Of a stretch of 64,000 nt of DNA, positions 17,303 through 26,929 are shown piece after piece. A model generated the notes under the pieces. That model had not been told where the DNA came from, did no database searches, and saw nothing but the letters and a program-made list of their open reading frames with translations. The position numbers and the translations under genes are program-made. Source of the stretch: Opitutaceae bacterium (GTDB taxonomy: Bacteria > Verrucomicrobiota > Verrucomicrobiia > Opitutales > Opitutaceae). The stretch is from NCBI GenBank assembly GCA_019455245.1, contig JACFMR010000001.1, positions 151,512-215,511 of the forward strand, read 5' to 3'. Position 1 is the stretch's first letter. Every line of letters starts with the position of its first letter.

Positions 17303-18361
17303 CTATCTGCTGGCGGACAAAAGGCGGTCGCGCAAGGCGGCGAAGACCTGGTCCACGGTCAACTTGCGCACACAGTAGCTACGATACGAATCCTCGCGGA
17401 CGCACGGGGTCGGCGGATCGGGCAGACAGGTGCAGGGCAGGGCGGTTTGCAGCACGGTGTGTCCTTCCCCCACCGGCCGCCAGATGCTGGCGTTTTGGGA
17501 ACCGAAAAGCGCCACGACGGGAGTGCCGACGCCGGCGGCGATGTGCATGGGGCCGCTGTCGTGACAAAGGAACAGGTCGAACTGTGCGGCGAGGGCGGCA
17601 AAGGCGCCGAGGCCGAAACGCTGTTCCAAGGTGATGATGTGACCTTGGGCGGCGGCGCGGATCTCGCGCACGACCGCGGCCTCGCCGGGGCCGGCCACGA
17701 GATAAATCTGCACCCCGTGTTCATCCTGCAGCCGGTCGCAGACCTGCGCGAAATGGGCCGGGGGCCAGAGCCGGAAGCGGCTGCGGGTGCCCGGATGGAC
17801 GAGGAGGCGCCGGGGCCGGTTGGACGGTTGGGTTTCGGGCCGGCCCACGATGCGGTAGGCCGCCTCAAAATCAGCCGGGCCCGGTTTCAAGCGGATCTCC
17901 CGGGTTACCACCGGCACCCCCACCGCGCGGATCAGTTCGAGGTAGGTCTCGGTGATGTGCTGTGTGGTGTAGAAGCGGTCGGTGATGCGGGCGTTGCCGG
18001 TATAGGCCCAGCGCTGCCGAAACGGGTTGGTCTCGCGATCGTAGGTCACGCGCACCGCCGCGCCCGAGAGCCGCGTGACGAAAGCGGTTTTGTCGGTGTT
18101 GTCGAAATCGAGCACGTGGGTGAACCCGGCGCGGCGCAATTCGCGGAGGAAGGCGGGCCACGCGGTGAAACGCCGCGGAAAGGCGAGGGTGCGGTTCACC
18201 TCGGGATGGAGGTTGCCGACGGCGGCGTAGGCGTGCTCCGCGAGCAGGGTGATGTGCGCCCGGGGCTCATGCAGACGGAGGTTGCGGAACACCGCGCCCA
18301 GCAGCACCAAATCGCCGAGATAGCGGCGGCGGATGACAAGGTAGCGCGGGACGGCGGACAT
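17303..18361 (-). CDS. Glycosyltransferase family 9 (heptosyltransferase-like)
   Basis: This 352-residue GT-B enzyme starts with YLVIRRRYLGDLVLLGAVF, the usual GT9 opening of heptosyltransferases WaaC/WaaF/WaaQ. It ends its second Rossmann half with DLFLCHDSGPMHIAAGVGTP and VALFGSQNASIWRP, the ADP-heptose-binding region. HPGTRSRFRLWPPAHFAQV matches the other conserved block. It likely transfers heptose to Kdo or heptose of the inner core. The ATG at 18361 (MSAVPR) is chosen over the GTG at 18373. A 16-bp gap separates it from the MsbA-like exporter. Confidence 0.88.
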   Translation of the reverse strand: MSAVPRYLVIRRRYLGDLVLLGAVFRNLRLHEPRAHITLLAEHAYAAVGNLHPEVNRTLAFPRRFTAWPAFLRELRRAGFTHVLDFDNTDKTAFVTRLSGAAVRVTYDRETNPFRQRWAYTGNARITDRFYTTQHITETYLELIRAVGVPVVTREIRLKPGPADFEAAYRIVGRPETQPSNRPRRLLVHPGTRSRFRLWPPAHFAQVCDRLQDEHGVQIYLVAGPGEAAVVREIRAAAQGHIITLEQRFGLGAFAALAAQFDLFLCHDSGPMHIAAGVGTPVVALFGSQNASIWRPVGEGHTVLQTALPCTCLPDPPTPCVREDSYRSYCVRKLTVDQVFAALRDRLLSASR

Positions 18362-18377
18362 GCGGGACGGCACGGGT

Positions 18378-20120
18378 TCAGGCGGCCGGGTGCTGGCGGT
18401 CGTAGAGGGTGCGATACAGCGGGTTGCCGGCGTACAGTTCGGCGTGGGTGCCCTGGGCCCGGATGCGGCCTTGTTCCAACACGAGGATCAGCGAGGCATC
18501 GCGGATGGTGCTGAAACGGTGCGCGATGATGAACACGGTCTTGCCGATCATCAGGTGGCGGAGCGCATCCTGGATCATCTGCTCGCTTTGGGAATCGAGC
18601 GCGGAGGTGGCCTCGTCGAGGATGAGGATGGGCGCATTGCGCAGGAAGGCGCGGGCGAGGGCGAGGCGTTGTTTCTGGCCGCCCGAAAGCAGGGTGCCGC
18701 GCTCGCCGGCGACCGTGTCGTACCCCCGGGGCAGCTGGCGGATGAACTCGTCGGCATGGGCGTTACGGGCGGCGGCGACGACCTCGTCGCGGGTGGCCCC
18801 GGGCCGGCCGATGAGCAGGTTGTTGAAGATGGTGTCGTTGAAGAGCACCGGTTCCTGGGAGACGACGGCGATGTTGGCGCGCAGGTCGGCCAGGCGCAGC
18901 TTGCGGATATCGATGCCGTCAACGGTGATGCGGCCGCTGCTGACCTCGTAAAAGCGCGGCACGAGATTGGCGAAGGTGGACTTGCCGGCGCCGCTGGGGC
19001 CGACCAGCGCGCAAACGGTGCCGGCCGGGATCTGCACGGTGATGTCCTGCAACACGCGGTCGCCGGTCCGGTAGGAAAAACCGACGCCGTCGAAATGCAC
19101 CTCACCCTGCAGCCGGCCGACCGGGACGGGATCGGCGGGATCGGTGATATCCACCGGCTCGTTGAGCACGACCTCCAGCCGGTCGAGGGCGGAGATGCCG
19201 CGCTTCACCTCGTTGTTCAAGGCGCCGAGCTTTTTGATCGGCTCGTAGCTGGAGTAGAGCGCGGTGATGATGGCGAGAAAGGACTCGAGCCGGACGCCGG
19301 CACGGTAGGCGTAGATGAGGGTGAGGGCGAGGCCGCAGGCGGAAATGATCTCGATGGCCGGGGTGAGGGACTGGGCATATTTGACCGCCTTCATCTGGTA
19401 GGTGATGAGACCGCGTGTCTCGACGGCGAACCGCTGGGTTTGGGCCTCCTCCAGGCCGAAGGCGCGGACCTCGCGCGCGGCGCTGAGGTTTTCCGTAAAC
19501 CGGTCGGTCACCGAACCCAGCTGCGCTTGGATCTGGTGCGCCCGGGCCAGCAGTTTTCGGCCCACGTAGCGGATGGGAAACACGCAGAGCGGAATCAGCG
19601 CGAGGCAGATCAGCACGAGGACCACGCCCTGCTCGTTGAACGCGGCCCAGATCAGGAAGCCGACGGCGCCGAGGAGCGCGGCGGGCTGCTTGAGGCCGTC
19701 ATTGGCGATGAGGGTGAGGGAAAACTGCAGCTGGTTGGTGTCGGCGAGTCCGCGGGAGATGAGGTCGCCGGAGGTCTGACGCTGGATGAACGAGAGCGGC
19801 AGGTATTGGAGCTTGCGGAAATAATCCAGGCGCAGCGCCTCCAGCACACGCACGCCGGAGAGCTGGATGAGGTAGCTGTTGAGAAACCCTGCCACCCCGC
19901 GCACGAAAAAGATGGCCGGCAGCCAGAGCGCGACGAAGAACAACTGCAGGTTGGTCAACCGGGCCGCCTCCTCGGAGAAGATCTGCGGAAAGACTTCCTT
20001 GATCATCCACGGCAAGCCGGCGCCGCTGGCCACGCCGTAGATCACGCCGGCAATGATGGCGCCGATCAGCGGGCCGCGGACTGCGCGCAGGTAGGAGAAA
20101 TATGGCCGGAAGCGACGCAT
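18378..20120 (-). CDS. msbA: MsbA-like ABC exporter (fused membrane and ATPase domains)
   Basis: A 580-residue half-transporter. An N-terminal six-helix ABC exporter domain (about residues 1-320) is joined to an ATPase domain. The latter has Walker A GPSGAGKST (about residue 377), signature LSGGQKQRLALARAFL (about 477), Walker B ILILDEATSALD and the H-loop IIAHRFST. This is the MsbA / type IV exporter layout; MsbA flips lipid A-core across the inner membrane. Position beside three LPS-type glycosyltransferases supports a lipid or glycolipid substrate. It is an exporter and so cannot energise the peptide-import permeases encoded upstream. Confidence 0.88.
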   Translation of the reverse strand: MRRFRPYFSYLRAVRGPLIGAIIAGVIYGVASGAGLPWMIKEVFPQIFSEEAARLTNLQLFFVALWLPAIFFVRGVAGFLNSYLIQLSGVRVLEALRLDYFRKLQYLPLSFIQRQTSGDLISRGLADTNQLQFSLTLIANDGLKQPAALLGAVGFLIWAAFNEQGVVLVLICLALIPLCVFPIRYVGRKLLARAHQIQAQLGSVTDRFTENLSAAREVRAFGLEEAQTQRFAVETRGLITYQMKAVKYAQSLTPAIEIISACGLALTLIYAYRAGVRLESFLAIITALYSSYEPIKKLGALNNEVKRGISALDRLEVVLNEPVDITDPADPVPVGRLQGEVHFDGVGFSYRTGDRVLQDITVQIPAGTVCALVGPSGAGKSTFANLVPRFYEVSSGRITVDGIDIRKLRLADLRANIAVVSQEPVLFNDTIFNNLLIGRPGATRDEVVAAARNAHADEFIRQLPRGYDTVAGERGTLLSGGQKQRLALARAFLRNAPILILDEATSALDSQSEQMIQDALRHLMIGKTVFIIAHRFSTIRDASLILVLEQGRIRAQGTHAELYAGNPLYRTLYDRQHPAA

Positions 20121-20162
20121 GGGTCGGGAGCATGGAACGGGTTTTGGCGCCCGCGTTCCACC

Positions 20163-21074
20163 TCAATCTTTGGCGGCGCGCACGTCGAGGGCGTCGCGCA
20201 GCCCGTCGCCGAGGAAATTCAGCGAGAACAGCGTGAGCGAAAAAACGCCGCCGGGGAAGACGAGCAGCCACCAAAACTCCTCCATTTTCTCGGCACCGTC
20301 CTTGATCAGCACGCCCCAGGAACTGAGCGGCGGCTGCACGCCGAGGCCGAGAAAACTGAGAAACGCCTCGAGCAGCATGACGGCGGGGATGGTGAGCGTG
20401 GTGTAAACGATGATCGGCCCGAGCACGTTGGGAATCATGTGCCGGAAGATGATCCGACGTTTGCCGAGCCCCAGCGACCGCGCGGCCTCGATGAACTCCA
20501 TTTTTTTGATCGAGAGGATCTGGCCCCGGACGATGCGCGCCATGGTCAGCCACTCGACCGCGCCGATGGCGACGAAAAGCAGCACGATGTTGCGGCCGAA
20601 AAACACCATCAGCAAAATCACGAAGATCGTGAAGGGCAGCGCATACATGATGTCGACGATGCGCATCATGAGGGCATCGGTCTTGCCGCCGAAAAAGCCG
20701 GCGGTGGCGCCGTAAATCACGCCGATGGTCAGGGCGACGAAGGTCGCGCAGAGGCCCACCCCGATGGAGATGCGGCCGCCGACGAGCAGGCGCACGAGCA
20801 GGTCGCGACCGAGCGTGTCGGTGCCAAGCCAATGCGCGGCGCCCGGGCCGCTGGCGCCGAGGTTGAGGTTTTGTTGCTCGTAGGTGTAGGGGCTGAGCCA
20901 CGGGCCGAAGACGCAGGCCAGCGTGAGGACGATGAGCGTAACGCCGCCGAAGACGGCGAGCCGGTTGCGGGCGAGGCGGTGCCAGGCATCGCGCCACAGC
21001 GAGGTGCCGTGCTCGAGTTGCTCCGGCGTAAGTCCGGCGGCGGGCAGGTTGGCGGGGGAGAGGTTCGCGGCCAT
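20163..21074 (-). CDS. oppC: Oligopeptide ABC transporter permease, OppC type
   Basis: This 303-residue inner-membrane permease is of DppC/OppC type. The N-terminal cytosolic part (WRDAWHRLARNRLAVFGG) is typical. The GTDTLGRDLLVRLLVGGRIS segment and the EAARSLGLGKRRIIFRHM EAA loop, which contacts the ATPase, are both intact. The C-terminus ends NFLGDGLRDALDVRAAKD, the family hallmark. It follows oppB with a 5-bp gap. The intact EAA loop implies it docks onto ATPase subunits, but no OppD/OppF gene is found in this window. Confidence 0.93.
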   Translation of the reverse strand: MAANLSPANLPAAGLTPEQLEHGTSLWRDAWHRLARNRLAVFGGVTLIVLTLACVFGPWLSPYTYEQQNLNLGASGPGAAHWLGTDTLGRDLLVRLLVGGRISIGVGLCATFVALTIGVIYGATAGFFGGKTDALMMRIVDIMYALPFTIFVILLMVFFGRNIVLLFVAIGAVEWLTMARIVRGQILSIKKMEFIEAARSLGLGKRRIIFRHMIPNVLGPIIVYTTLTIPAVMLLEAFLSFLGLGVQPPLSSWGVLIKDGAEKMEEFWWLLVFPGGVFSLTLFSLNFLGDGLRDALDVRAAKD

Positions 21075-21079
21075 GGCGC

Positions 21080-21997
21080 TTATTCGAACTTGAGCTTGGG
21101 ATTCAGCCAGACCTGCGCGATGTCAACGAGGAGGTTGAGCACGATGATGAGGCTCGCGTAGAGGATGACCGTGCCGAGCACGAGGGTGTAGTCGCGGTTG
21201 AAGGCGCTGTTGACGAACTCGCGGCCGAGGCCGGGGATTTGAAAGATGGTCTCGATGACAAAGGAGCCGGTGAGGATGCCGGCGATAGCGGGGCCGAGGA
21301 ATGAAACCACGGGCAAAATGCCGCCGCGCAGGGCATGACGGAAGATCACGCGGGCCTCGGTCGCACCCTTGGCGCGCGCGGTGCGGATGTAGTCCTGATT
21401 GAGCACCTCGAGCATGCCGCCGCGGGTGAGCCGGGCGACATAAGCGGCATAAACGAGGCCGAGCGTGGCGGCGGGCAGCACGCGGTCGATGCCGACATAC
21501 CAGCCGGAGGCGTTGAACCAGCCGAGATGGATGGCGAAGAACAGCACCAGCAGCGGGCCGAGCACGAAGGTGGGCACGCAGATGCCGACCATGGCGACGG
21601 AGCTGCAGAAATAATCGAGAAACGAGTTGCGGCGGACGGCGGCGACAATGCCGAGCGTGAGCCCGAGCACCAGGGCGACGGCGAGCGACCACGCGCCGAG
21701 TTCGAGGGAGACGGGCAGCTTGTCGGCGATGATCTCGTTGACGGTGCGGCTGGCGTATTTGAACGAAGGGCCGAGGTCGCCGCGCAGGAGGCTGCCGAGG
21801 TAGTCGAGGTATTGGCGATGGAGCGGCTTATCGAGGCCGTAGTGCGCCTCGAGGTTGCGCAGGATTTCGGGCGTGACGGCCTTCTCCGCGGTGAAGGGGC
21901 CGCCGGGCACGAACCGGATCATGAAGAACGTGGCCGTGACGATGATCCAGAGGACGGGTATGGTCTGCAGCAGACGGCGGGCGATGAAGCGGAACAT
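21080..21997 (-). CDS. oppB: Oligopeptide ABC transporter permease, OppB type
   Basis: This 305-residue permease is of OppB/DppB type. It starts with an N-terminal helix (RRLLQTIPVLWIIVTATFF), then FVPGGPFTAEKAV, LGSLLRGDLGPSFKY, and the EAA loop RTARAKGATEARVIFRHALR that binds the ATPase. Together with OppC it forms the membrane channel. The leader before its start contains a GATCTCCGA-type motif shared with the pdhC leader. The gene follows the binding-protein gene after 60 bp. Confidence 0.93.
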   Translation of the reverse strand: MFRFIARRLLQTIPVLWIIVTATFFMIRFVPGGPFTAEKAVTPEILRNLEAHYGLDKPLHRQYLDYLGSLLRGDLGPSFKYASRTVNEIIADKLPVSLELGAWSLAVALVLGLTLGIVAAVRRNSFLDYFCSSVAMVGICVPTFVLGPLLVLFFAIHLGWFNASGWYVGIDRVLPAATLGLVYAAYVARLTRGGMLEVLNQDYIRTARAKGATEARVIFRHALRGGILPVVSFLGPAIAGILTGSFVIETIFQIPGLGREFVNSAFNRDYTLVLGTVILYASLIIVLNLLVDIAQVWLNPKLKFE

Positions 21998-22057
21998 GAA
22001 GTTCGGAGATCGAAGATCGGAGTTGGCGGAGCGGCAAAAGGATGAAGATCGTTCGGC

Positions 22058-23698
22058 TCAGTCGGCCAAGTAAATGTATTTGTAGGGGTGGTTGTCGAGC
22101 AGGGTCGGCCAGTAGCCCTTGACCCGCGGGTTCAGGGCGTAGACGCGGGTGTAGTAATAGATCGGGATGACGGGGAGCTCGTTCACGAGGATGGCGTCCA
22201 TCTGTTGGTAGAGAGCGTAGCGCGCCTCGTCGTCGGTCGCGGCGAGCGCGGCGGCGGCGAGCCGGTCATACTCGGCGTGGCTCCAGCCGGTGTCGTTGTT
22301 GAGGTTGCCGCCGGTCCAGATCTCCAAAAACACGTTGGGATCGACGTAGTCGGCGATCCAGCCGGCGCGCTGGATCCAGAAGTCGAGGTTGTCCTGCGAA
22401 TCGAGGTAAACCTTCCATTCCTGATTGTGCAGCTTGACCTCGATGCCGAGGTTGCGGCGCCACATCTGCTGGATGGCTTCGGCGATGGCACGGTGGTTTT
22501 CCGAAGTGTTGTAGAGCAGCTCGACGTGCGGCCAGCCCTGGCCGTCGGGGAAACCGGCTTCGGCGAGCAGGCGGCGGGCCTCGGCGATATCGCCCTCCAA
22601 CCGGGCGTTGGGCGTGTAGCCGGCGGTGCCGGGGTAGCTCACGGCGTAGGCGGGTCGCTGGTCGCCGCGCGTGACATTTTTCACGATGCTCTCGCGGTCG
22701 ATCGCGAGGGCGAGGGCGCGGCGCACGCGTTTGTCGTTGAGCGGCGGGCGGGTGACGTTGAGGCGGTAGAAGTAGACGCCCAGGTAGGGCTCGATGCGCA
22801 GGCTCTCCGGAAAATCGCGACGGTAGGCGTCGATTTTGGCGTTGGGCAGCTCGTTGGTCTTGTCGAGCTGGCCGGTGCGGAACATGCGCTCCTCGGTGGA
22901 GATGTTTTCGGTGGGATAAAATTCGATCGCGTCGAGCCGGACACGCGCGGCGTCCCAATAGTGGGGGTTGCGTTCCATGACGATGCGCTGGTTGGGCTGC
23001 CACGTCTTGAGCCGGAACGGGCCGTTGGAAACGAGGTTGCCGGGCAGGGTCCAGCGCGTGGCCTTTTGCGTGAGCGGACCGAATTTCGCGATGACGTCGA
23101 TCGGCACGGGATACCAGGCGTAATGGCTGGCGAGCACGCGCAGAAAGAACGGCGTGGGGTGATTGAGCCTGATCTGCAGGGTCAGATCGTCGACGGCCTT
23201 GAAGCCGACCGCGCTGAAATCGGTGAGGCGGCCCTTGTTGTAATCCTCGGCGCCGGCCACGAACCATAGCAGGTAGGAATATTCCGAGGCCAGTGCCGGT
23301 GAGAGCATGCGCTGGTAGGAGCGCACAAAGTCCGTGGCGGTGAGTCGCGTGCCGTCGGACCAGCGGGCGTTGTCCCGCAGATGAAACGTGTAGGTCAGCC
23401 CGTCCGCGGAAACATCCCACCGCTCGGCGACGGCGGGCTCGGGTTCGAGCGTGGCGGGATCCTCGCTGACCAAACCTTCGAACAGGCCCATGAGCAGCTT
23501 GTGTTCCGGCACGCCGGTGACGACCTGCGGGTCGAGGTCCTGGGGCTCCGCGCCGTTGCCAAGCCGCAGGATCGCGGGTTTGGGCGCGCTGGGATCGGCG
23601 GGGGGAGAACCGGCGCCGGGGTCTTCCTTCGCGCCGCAGCCGCCGAGCAGGAGCAGCAGTGGCAGCAATAAAATCCGGAAGCGGGGAAATGGTGGCAT
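22058..23698 (-). CDS. oppA: Oligopeptide-binding lipoprotein 1 (SBP family 5)
   Basis: This periplasmic substrate-binding lipoprotein has a signal peptide ending in LLLLLGGC (lipobox, Cys acylated by Lgt). SBP_bac_5 features are EPQDLDPQVVTGVPEHKLL near the N-terminus, TYTFHLRDNARWSDGTRLTA, the LVSNGPFRL motif and YNTSENHRAIAEAIQQMW late in the chain. 546 residues fit the OppA class. The ATG at 23698 is used; the upstream TTG at 23707 would only add MPA. Paralogue of the next two genes upstream. It lies closest to the permease genes, so it may be the main binding protein. Confidence 0.92.
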   Translation of the reverse strand: MPPFPRFRILLLPLLLLLGGCGAKEDPGAGSPPADPSAPKPAILRLGNGAEPQDLDPQVVTGVPEHKLLMGLFEGLVSEDPATLEPEPAVAERWDVSADGLTYTFHLRDNARWSDGTRLTATDFVRSYQRMLSPALASEYSYLLWFVAGAEDYNKGRLTDFSAVGFKAVDDLTLQIRLNHPTPFFLRVLASHYAWYPVPIDVIAKFGPLTQKATRWTLPGNLVSNGPFRLKTWQPNQRIVMERNPHYWDAARVRLDAIEFYPTENISTEERMFRTGQLDKTNELPNAKIDAYRRDFPESLRIEPYLGVYFYRLNVTRPPLNDKRVRRALALAIDRESIVKNVTRGDQRPAYAVSYPGTAGYTPNARLEGDIAEARRLLAEAGFPDGQGWPHVELLYNTSENHRAIAEAIQQMWRRNLGIEVKLHNQEWKVYLDSQDNLDFWIQRAGWIADYVDPNVFLEIWTGGNLNNDTGWSHAEYDRLAAAALAATDDEARYALYQQMDAILVNELPVIPIYYYTRVYALNPRVKGYWPTLLDNHPYKYIYLAD

Positions 23699-23745
23699 TG
23701 CCGGCAACGGGTAACAGCTCAGCGGCGCCGCGCAAGCCCCGCGGC

Positions 23746-25326
23746 TCAGCGGTCAACGGCCACGTCGTGGTAGAAACGGGTCCACAACGCATCCTCGCGC
23801 CAGCCGTAGATCCAGGGCTGCACCAGGATGTTCTTGGTGTTGAAATAGAGCGGAGCCACCGGACATTCCGCGGTCAGGCGGGCCTCCGCAGCCGCGAGAC
23901 GCCGCAGACGCACGTCGTTGGCGGTGCTCTCGCGGGCACGGCTCAGCAAACGGTCGTAGGTCGGATCGATCCACTGCGGGTAGTTGCCCGGTGCCGCGGC
24001 GAGAAAAGATTCCAACAGGTCGGCCGGATCGGCGATGTCGGGAATGGCGGTGACAAAACCGATGTCGTAGGCGCCCTGCTGCAGTGCGGCGAGATGCACC
24101 TTGGCGTCGTGCACGGCGATGCGGACGCGGATGCCGAGCTTCTCCCGCCACATTGCCTGCACCGCTTCAAGCACCGGGGTGTTGGACCAGCCGGTCAGTT
24201 CCAGCACGGGAAAATCCCGGCCGTCCGGGTAGCCGGCCTCGGCGAGGAGTTGCCGGGCTTCGGCGGGGTTTTCGCGCAGACGCTCGTTCGACGAAAAATC
24301 GCCGAGCCCGTCGGGCACGAACTGAAAGGCCGGCACCTGGCCGCCGCCGAGAACATTGGCGACCAGCGATTCGCGGTCCAAGGCCAGCGTGAGGGCCCGG
24401 CGCACCCGCACATCGTCAAGCGGCGGGTGTTGCGTGTTGAAGCTGAGGAAGCGGGTTTCATGCAGCGGAATCTGGCGCAGCGGCGTGGGATCGAGCGCGG
24501 CGTAAGCTTCGATTTTCGTGGGCGGGACCGCCATGGTGACATCGACCTGGCCGGCACGAAAGGCGCGCTCCTCGGCGTCGCCGTTGTCAAAGGCGAGGAA
24601 GCGGATGGCGTCGAGCAGCACATGGTCCGCTTGCCAATGATCCGTACGCTTCACCACCAGAATATGCTGGTGGGGCACCCACTGGCTCAGCCGGAAGGGG
24701 CCGTTGCCCACGAAGTTTTCCGGCAACGTCCACCGGCGCCCGTGCTGTTGCACCACGCGCGGATTGACCGGAATCCACGGGCCGCTGGCAACATGGGCGA
24801 GAAACTGCGGGGCCGGGAGCGCGAGCGTGATTTGCAGGGTGTGCGCATCCGGCGAGTGGAAGCCCACGGTTGAAAAGTCCATCGTGCGGCCGAGATAATA
24901 ATCTTCCGCGCCTTGCACGAGGAAGAAGAGCCGGGCCTTGGGCGCGGCGGTCTGCGGATTCAACACGCGTTCGTAGGAGGCGATGAAATCGGCCGCGGTG
25001 ACCGGCTCGCCGTTGGACCAGAGCGCGCCGGGGCGCAGATGAAAGGTGTAGCGAAGGCCGTCGGCGGAAATTTCCCAATGCGTGGCGGCGGCCGGGCGGG
25101 GCGACCCACCATCCGGATCCGGCGTCACAAGACCCTCGCTCAAGGCGCGGATGATGAAAAACTCGTCGGGCAGATCGGCGGTGGCGGGATCGAGGTCGCC
25201 GGGTTCGTTGCGTTGGCTGATCCGGAGGATGGAGGCATCGGCGGGGAGTTCGGACCGGGTGCAGCCCGCGCCGGCCAGGATCAGCGCGGAGAGGAGCAGC
25301 CCGAGGTTACGGTTCCAGCCAGACAT
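23746..25326 (-). CDS. Oligopeptide-binding lipoprotein 2 (SBP family 5)
   Basis: This second paralogue starts at the ATG at 25326 (MSGWNRNLGLLLS). The lipobox is ALILAGAGC. SBP features are QRNEPGDLDPATADLPDEFF, RYTFHLRPGALWSNGEPVTA and FVGNGPFRLSQWVPHQ. Length is 526 residues. Its start overlaps the 3-prime end of the next paralogue by 20 bp, so translation is likely coupled. A frame extension upstream to 25572 runs through that paralogue in another frame and is not real. It is clearly diverged from its neighbours, so ligand preference may differ. Confidence 0.9.
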   Translation of the reverse strand: MSGWNRNLGLLLSALILAGAGCTRSELPADASILRISQRNEPGDLDPATADLPDEFFIIRALSEGLVTPDPDGGSPRPAAATHWEISADGLRYTFHLRPGALWSNGEPVTAADFIASYERVLNPQTAAPKARLFFLVQGAEDYYLGRTMDFSTVGFHSPDAHTLQITLALPAPQFLAHVASGPWIPVNPRVVQQHGRRWTLPENFVGNGPFRLSQWVPHQHILVVKRTDHWQADHVLLDAIRFLAFDNGDAEERAFRAGQVDVTMAVPPTKIEAYAALDPTPLRQIPLHETRFLSFNTQHPPLDDVRVRRALTLALDRESLVANVLGGGQVPAFQFVPDGLGDFSSNERLRENPAEARQLLAEAGYPDGRDFPVLELTGWSNTPVLEAVQAMWREKLGIRVRIAVHDAKVHLAALQQGAYDIGFVTAIPDIADPADLLESFLAAAPGNYPQWIDPTYDRLLSRARESTANDVRLRRLAAAEARLTAECPVAPLYFNTKNILVQPWIYGWREDALWTRFYHDVAVDR

Positions 25327-26914
25327 GCTTGTAAGGATGATGGTCGAGCAGATTGGGATACCAGCCGCGGACGGCCGGGTGGACCAGCCGCACCGTGGTG
25401 TAGTAATATACAGGCAGAATGGGCGCGGCCTCAAGCAGGATGCGTTCGGCGCGTTGCAACAGTGCGTAACGTTGTGCCCGGTCGGGGGTTCTCGCGGCGG
25501 AGTAGAGCAGGGCATCGTAGTCGGCGCTGCTCCAGCCGGTGTGGTTGTTGCCGGAGGTGCTGGCGAAGACATCCAGGAACGTGGTCGGGTCGAGGTAATC
25601 GCCGACCCAGTCGGAACGCATGATCTCGTAATCCAGCGTGCGGCGGGCAGCCAGCAACGAGCGTTGCTCCATGTTGACGAGGTTGACCTGCACCCCGAGT
25701 TCGTGGCGCCACATTTCCTGCACGGCCTCGCCGATCACGCGGTGGTTGCCGGAGCTGTTGACCAGCAGGTCGAAGACCGGCAGGCCACGACCTTCCGGGT
25801 AGCCGGCTGCGGCCAGCAGGGCGCGGGCGGCTTCCGGATCGGACCGCACGACCTCGGGCGGCATGTAACCGGCGGTGCCGGGCGGCGTGAAACTGTGCGC
25901 GGGCTGCTGGCCGCCGCGGGTGATCCGCTGCACGATGGCCGCGCGGTCGATGGCGAGGTTGAGGGCCTGGCGAACCTGCCGGTCGTTGAGCACCGGACGC
26001 GTGACATTGATCCGGAAAAAATAGGTGTCGAGGAACGGACTGATCTGCAGCACTTCGGGCCGGTCGCGGCGGTAGGTGTCAACCTTGCTGACGGGCAGGG
26101 CCTCGGTGATGTGCAACTGGCCGGCGCGGAAGGCGCGTTCTTCGCCATCGACATCTGGCGACGGGTGAAAGTGGATGGCGTTGAGCCGCACCGCGGCGGC
26201 GTCCCAGTAGGCGGGCGATTTTTCCACGATGATGACGCGGTCGGGCCGCCAGGCCCTGAGCACGAACGGACCGTTGGAAACAAGGTTGCCGGGACGCGTC
26301 CAGGGATTGCCACGGCGCGTGGGCGAACCGGTCTTGGCCAGCGCGGGCAGATAAACCGGATACCAGACCGGGTGGGACAGCAGCGAAAGAAAATGTGGCG
26401 CGGGATGCTCCAGCGTGATGACCAGGGTCTGCGGATCGGGGGCGGAAAATCCCACCTGCGCAAAGTCATCGATCCGGCCGCGATGGTAGGCCTCGGCGTT
26501 TTCGACCACATAGAGCATCGAGGCGTAATCGGCCGCGAGCTCGGCGGTCAGCACGCGGCGGTAGGAGGCGATGAAGTCCTGCGCGGTGACCGGTTCGCCA
26601 TTCGACCAACGTGCGTCGGCGCGCAGGTGGAACGTGTGACGCAGGCCGTCGGCCGAGACGTCCCAGCGCGCGGCCACGCCCGGCACGGGGCTCAGATCGC
26701 GCGGATCCTCGGCGACCAATCCCTCGAAGAGCGCGGACACGACGTTGAGTTCGGGCAGGCCGGTGACGACGTGCGGGTCGAGATCGGCGACCTCGGCGCC
26801 GAGGCCGCGGTGCAGCACCTGCTCGCGGTTGCCCTGGTCCACGGGGGGCTCACGCGACCAGCAACCGGCGAGGGACAGAACGAGACCAAGGCAAAGGATC
26901 AGGCGCATCGACAT
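25307..26914 (-). CDS. Oligopeptide-binding lipoprotein 3 (SBP family 5)
   Basis: This third tandem paralogue has a lipoprotein signal (MRLILCLGLVLSLAGC). Conserved features are VADLDPHVVTGLPELNVV, RHTFHLRADARWSNGEPVTA, LVSNGPFVLRAW and VNSSGNHRVIGEAVQEMWRH, all closely matching the other two. It has 535 residues. It begins 15 bp after ispF and overlaps the start of the next paralogue by 20 bp. It is the first of three binding-protein genes, so the cluster supplies a set of receptors for one permease pair. Confidence 0.92.
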   Translation of the reverse strand: MSMRLILCLGLVLSLAGCWSREPPVDQGNREQVLHRGLGAEVADLDPHVVTGLPELNVVSALFEGLVAEDPRDLSPVPGVAARWDVSADGLRHTFHLRADARWSNGEPVTAQDFIASYRRVLTAELAADYASMLYVVENAEAYHRGRIDDFAQVGFSAPDPQTLVITLEHPAPHFLSLLSHPVWYPVYLPALAKTGSPTRRGNPWTRPGNLVSNGPFVLRAWRPDRVIIVEKSPAYWDAAAVRLNAIHFHPSPDVDGEERAFRAGQLHITEALPVSKVDTYRRDRPEVLQISPFLDTYFFRINVTRPVLNDRQVRQALNLAIDRAAIVQRITRGGQQPAHSFTPPGTAGYMPPEVVRSDPEAARALLAAAGYPEGRGLPVFDLLVNSSGNHRVIGEAVQEMWRHELGVQVNLVNMEQRSLLAARRTLDYEIMRSDWVGDYLDPTTFLDVFASTSGNNHTGWSSADYDALLYSAARTPDRAQRYALLQRAERILLEAAPILPVYYYTTVRLVHPAVRGWYPNLLDHHPYKHVWLEP

Positions 26915-26929
26915 GAAAGGGAGCCGCCA

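Noticed and set aside
18360..21161. 933-codon open frame on the plus strand over the exporter and oppC
   Set aside because: Antisense to two intact, conserved genes; composition is low-complexity.
22058..26914. Similarity among three genes as a sign of an insertion sequence
   Set aside because: They are diverged paralogous binding proteins with no terminal repeats or transposase.
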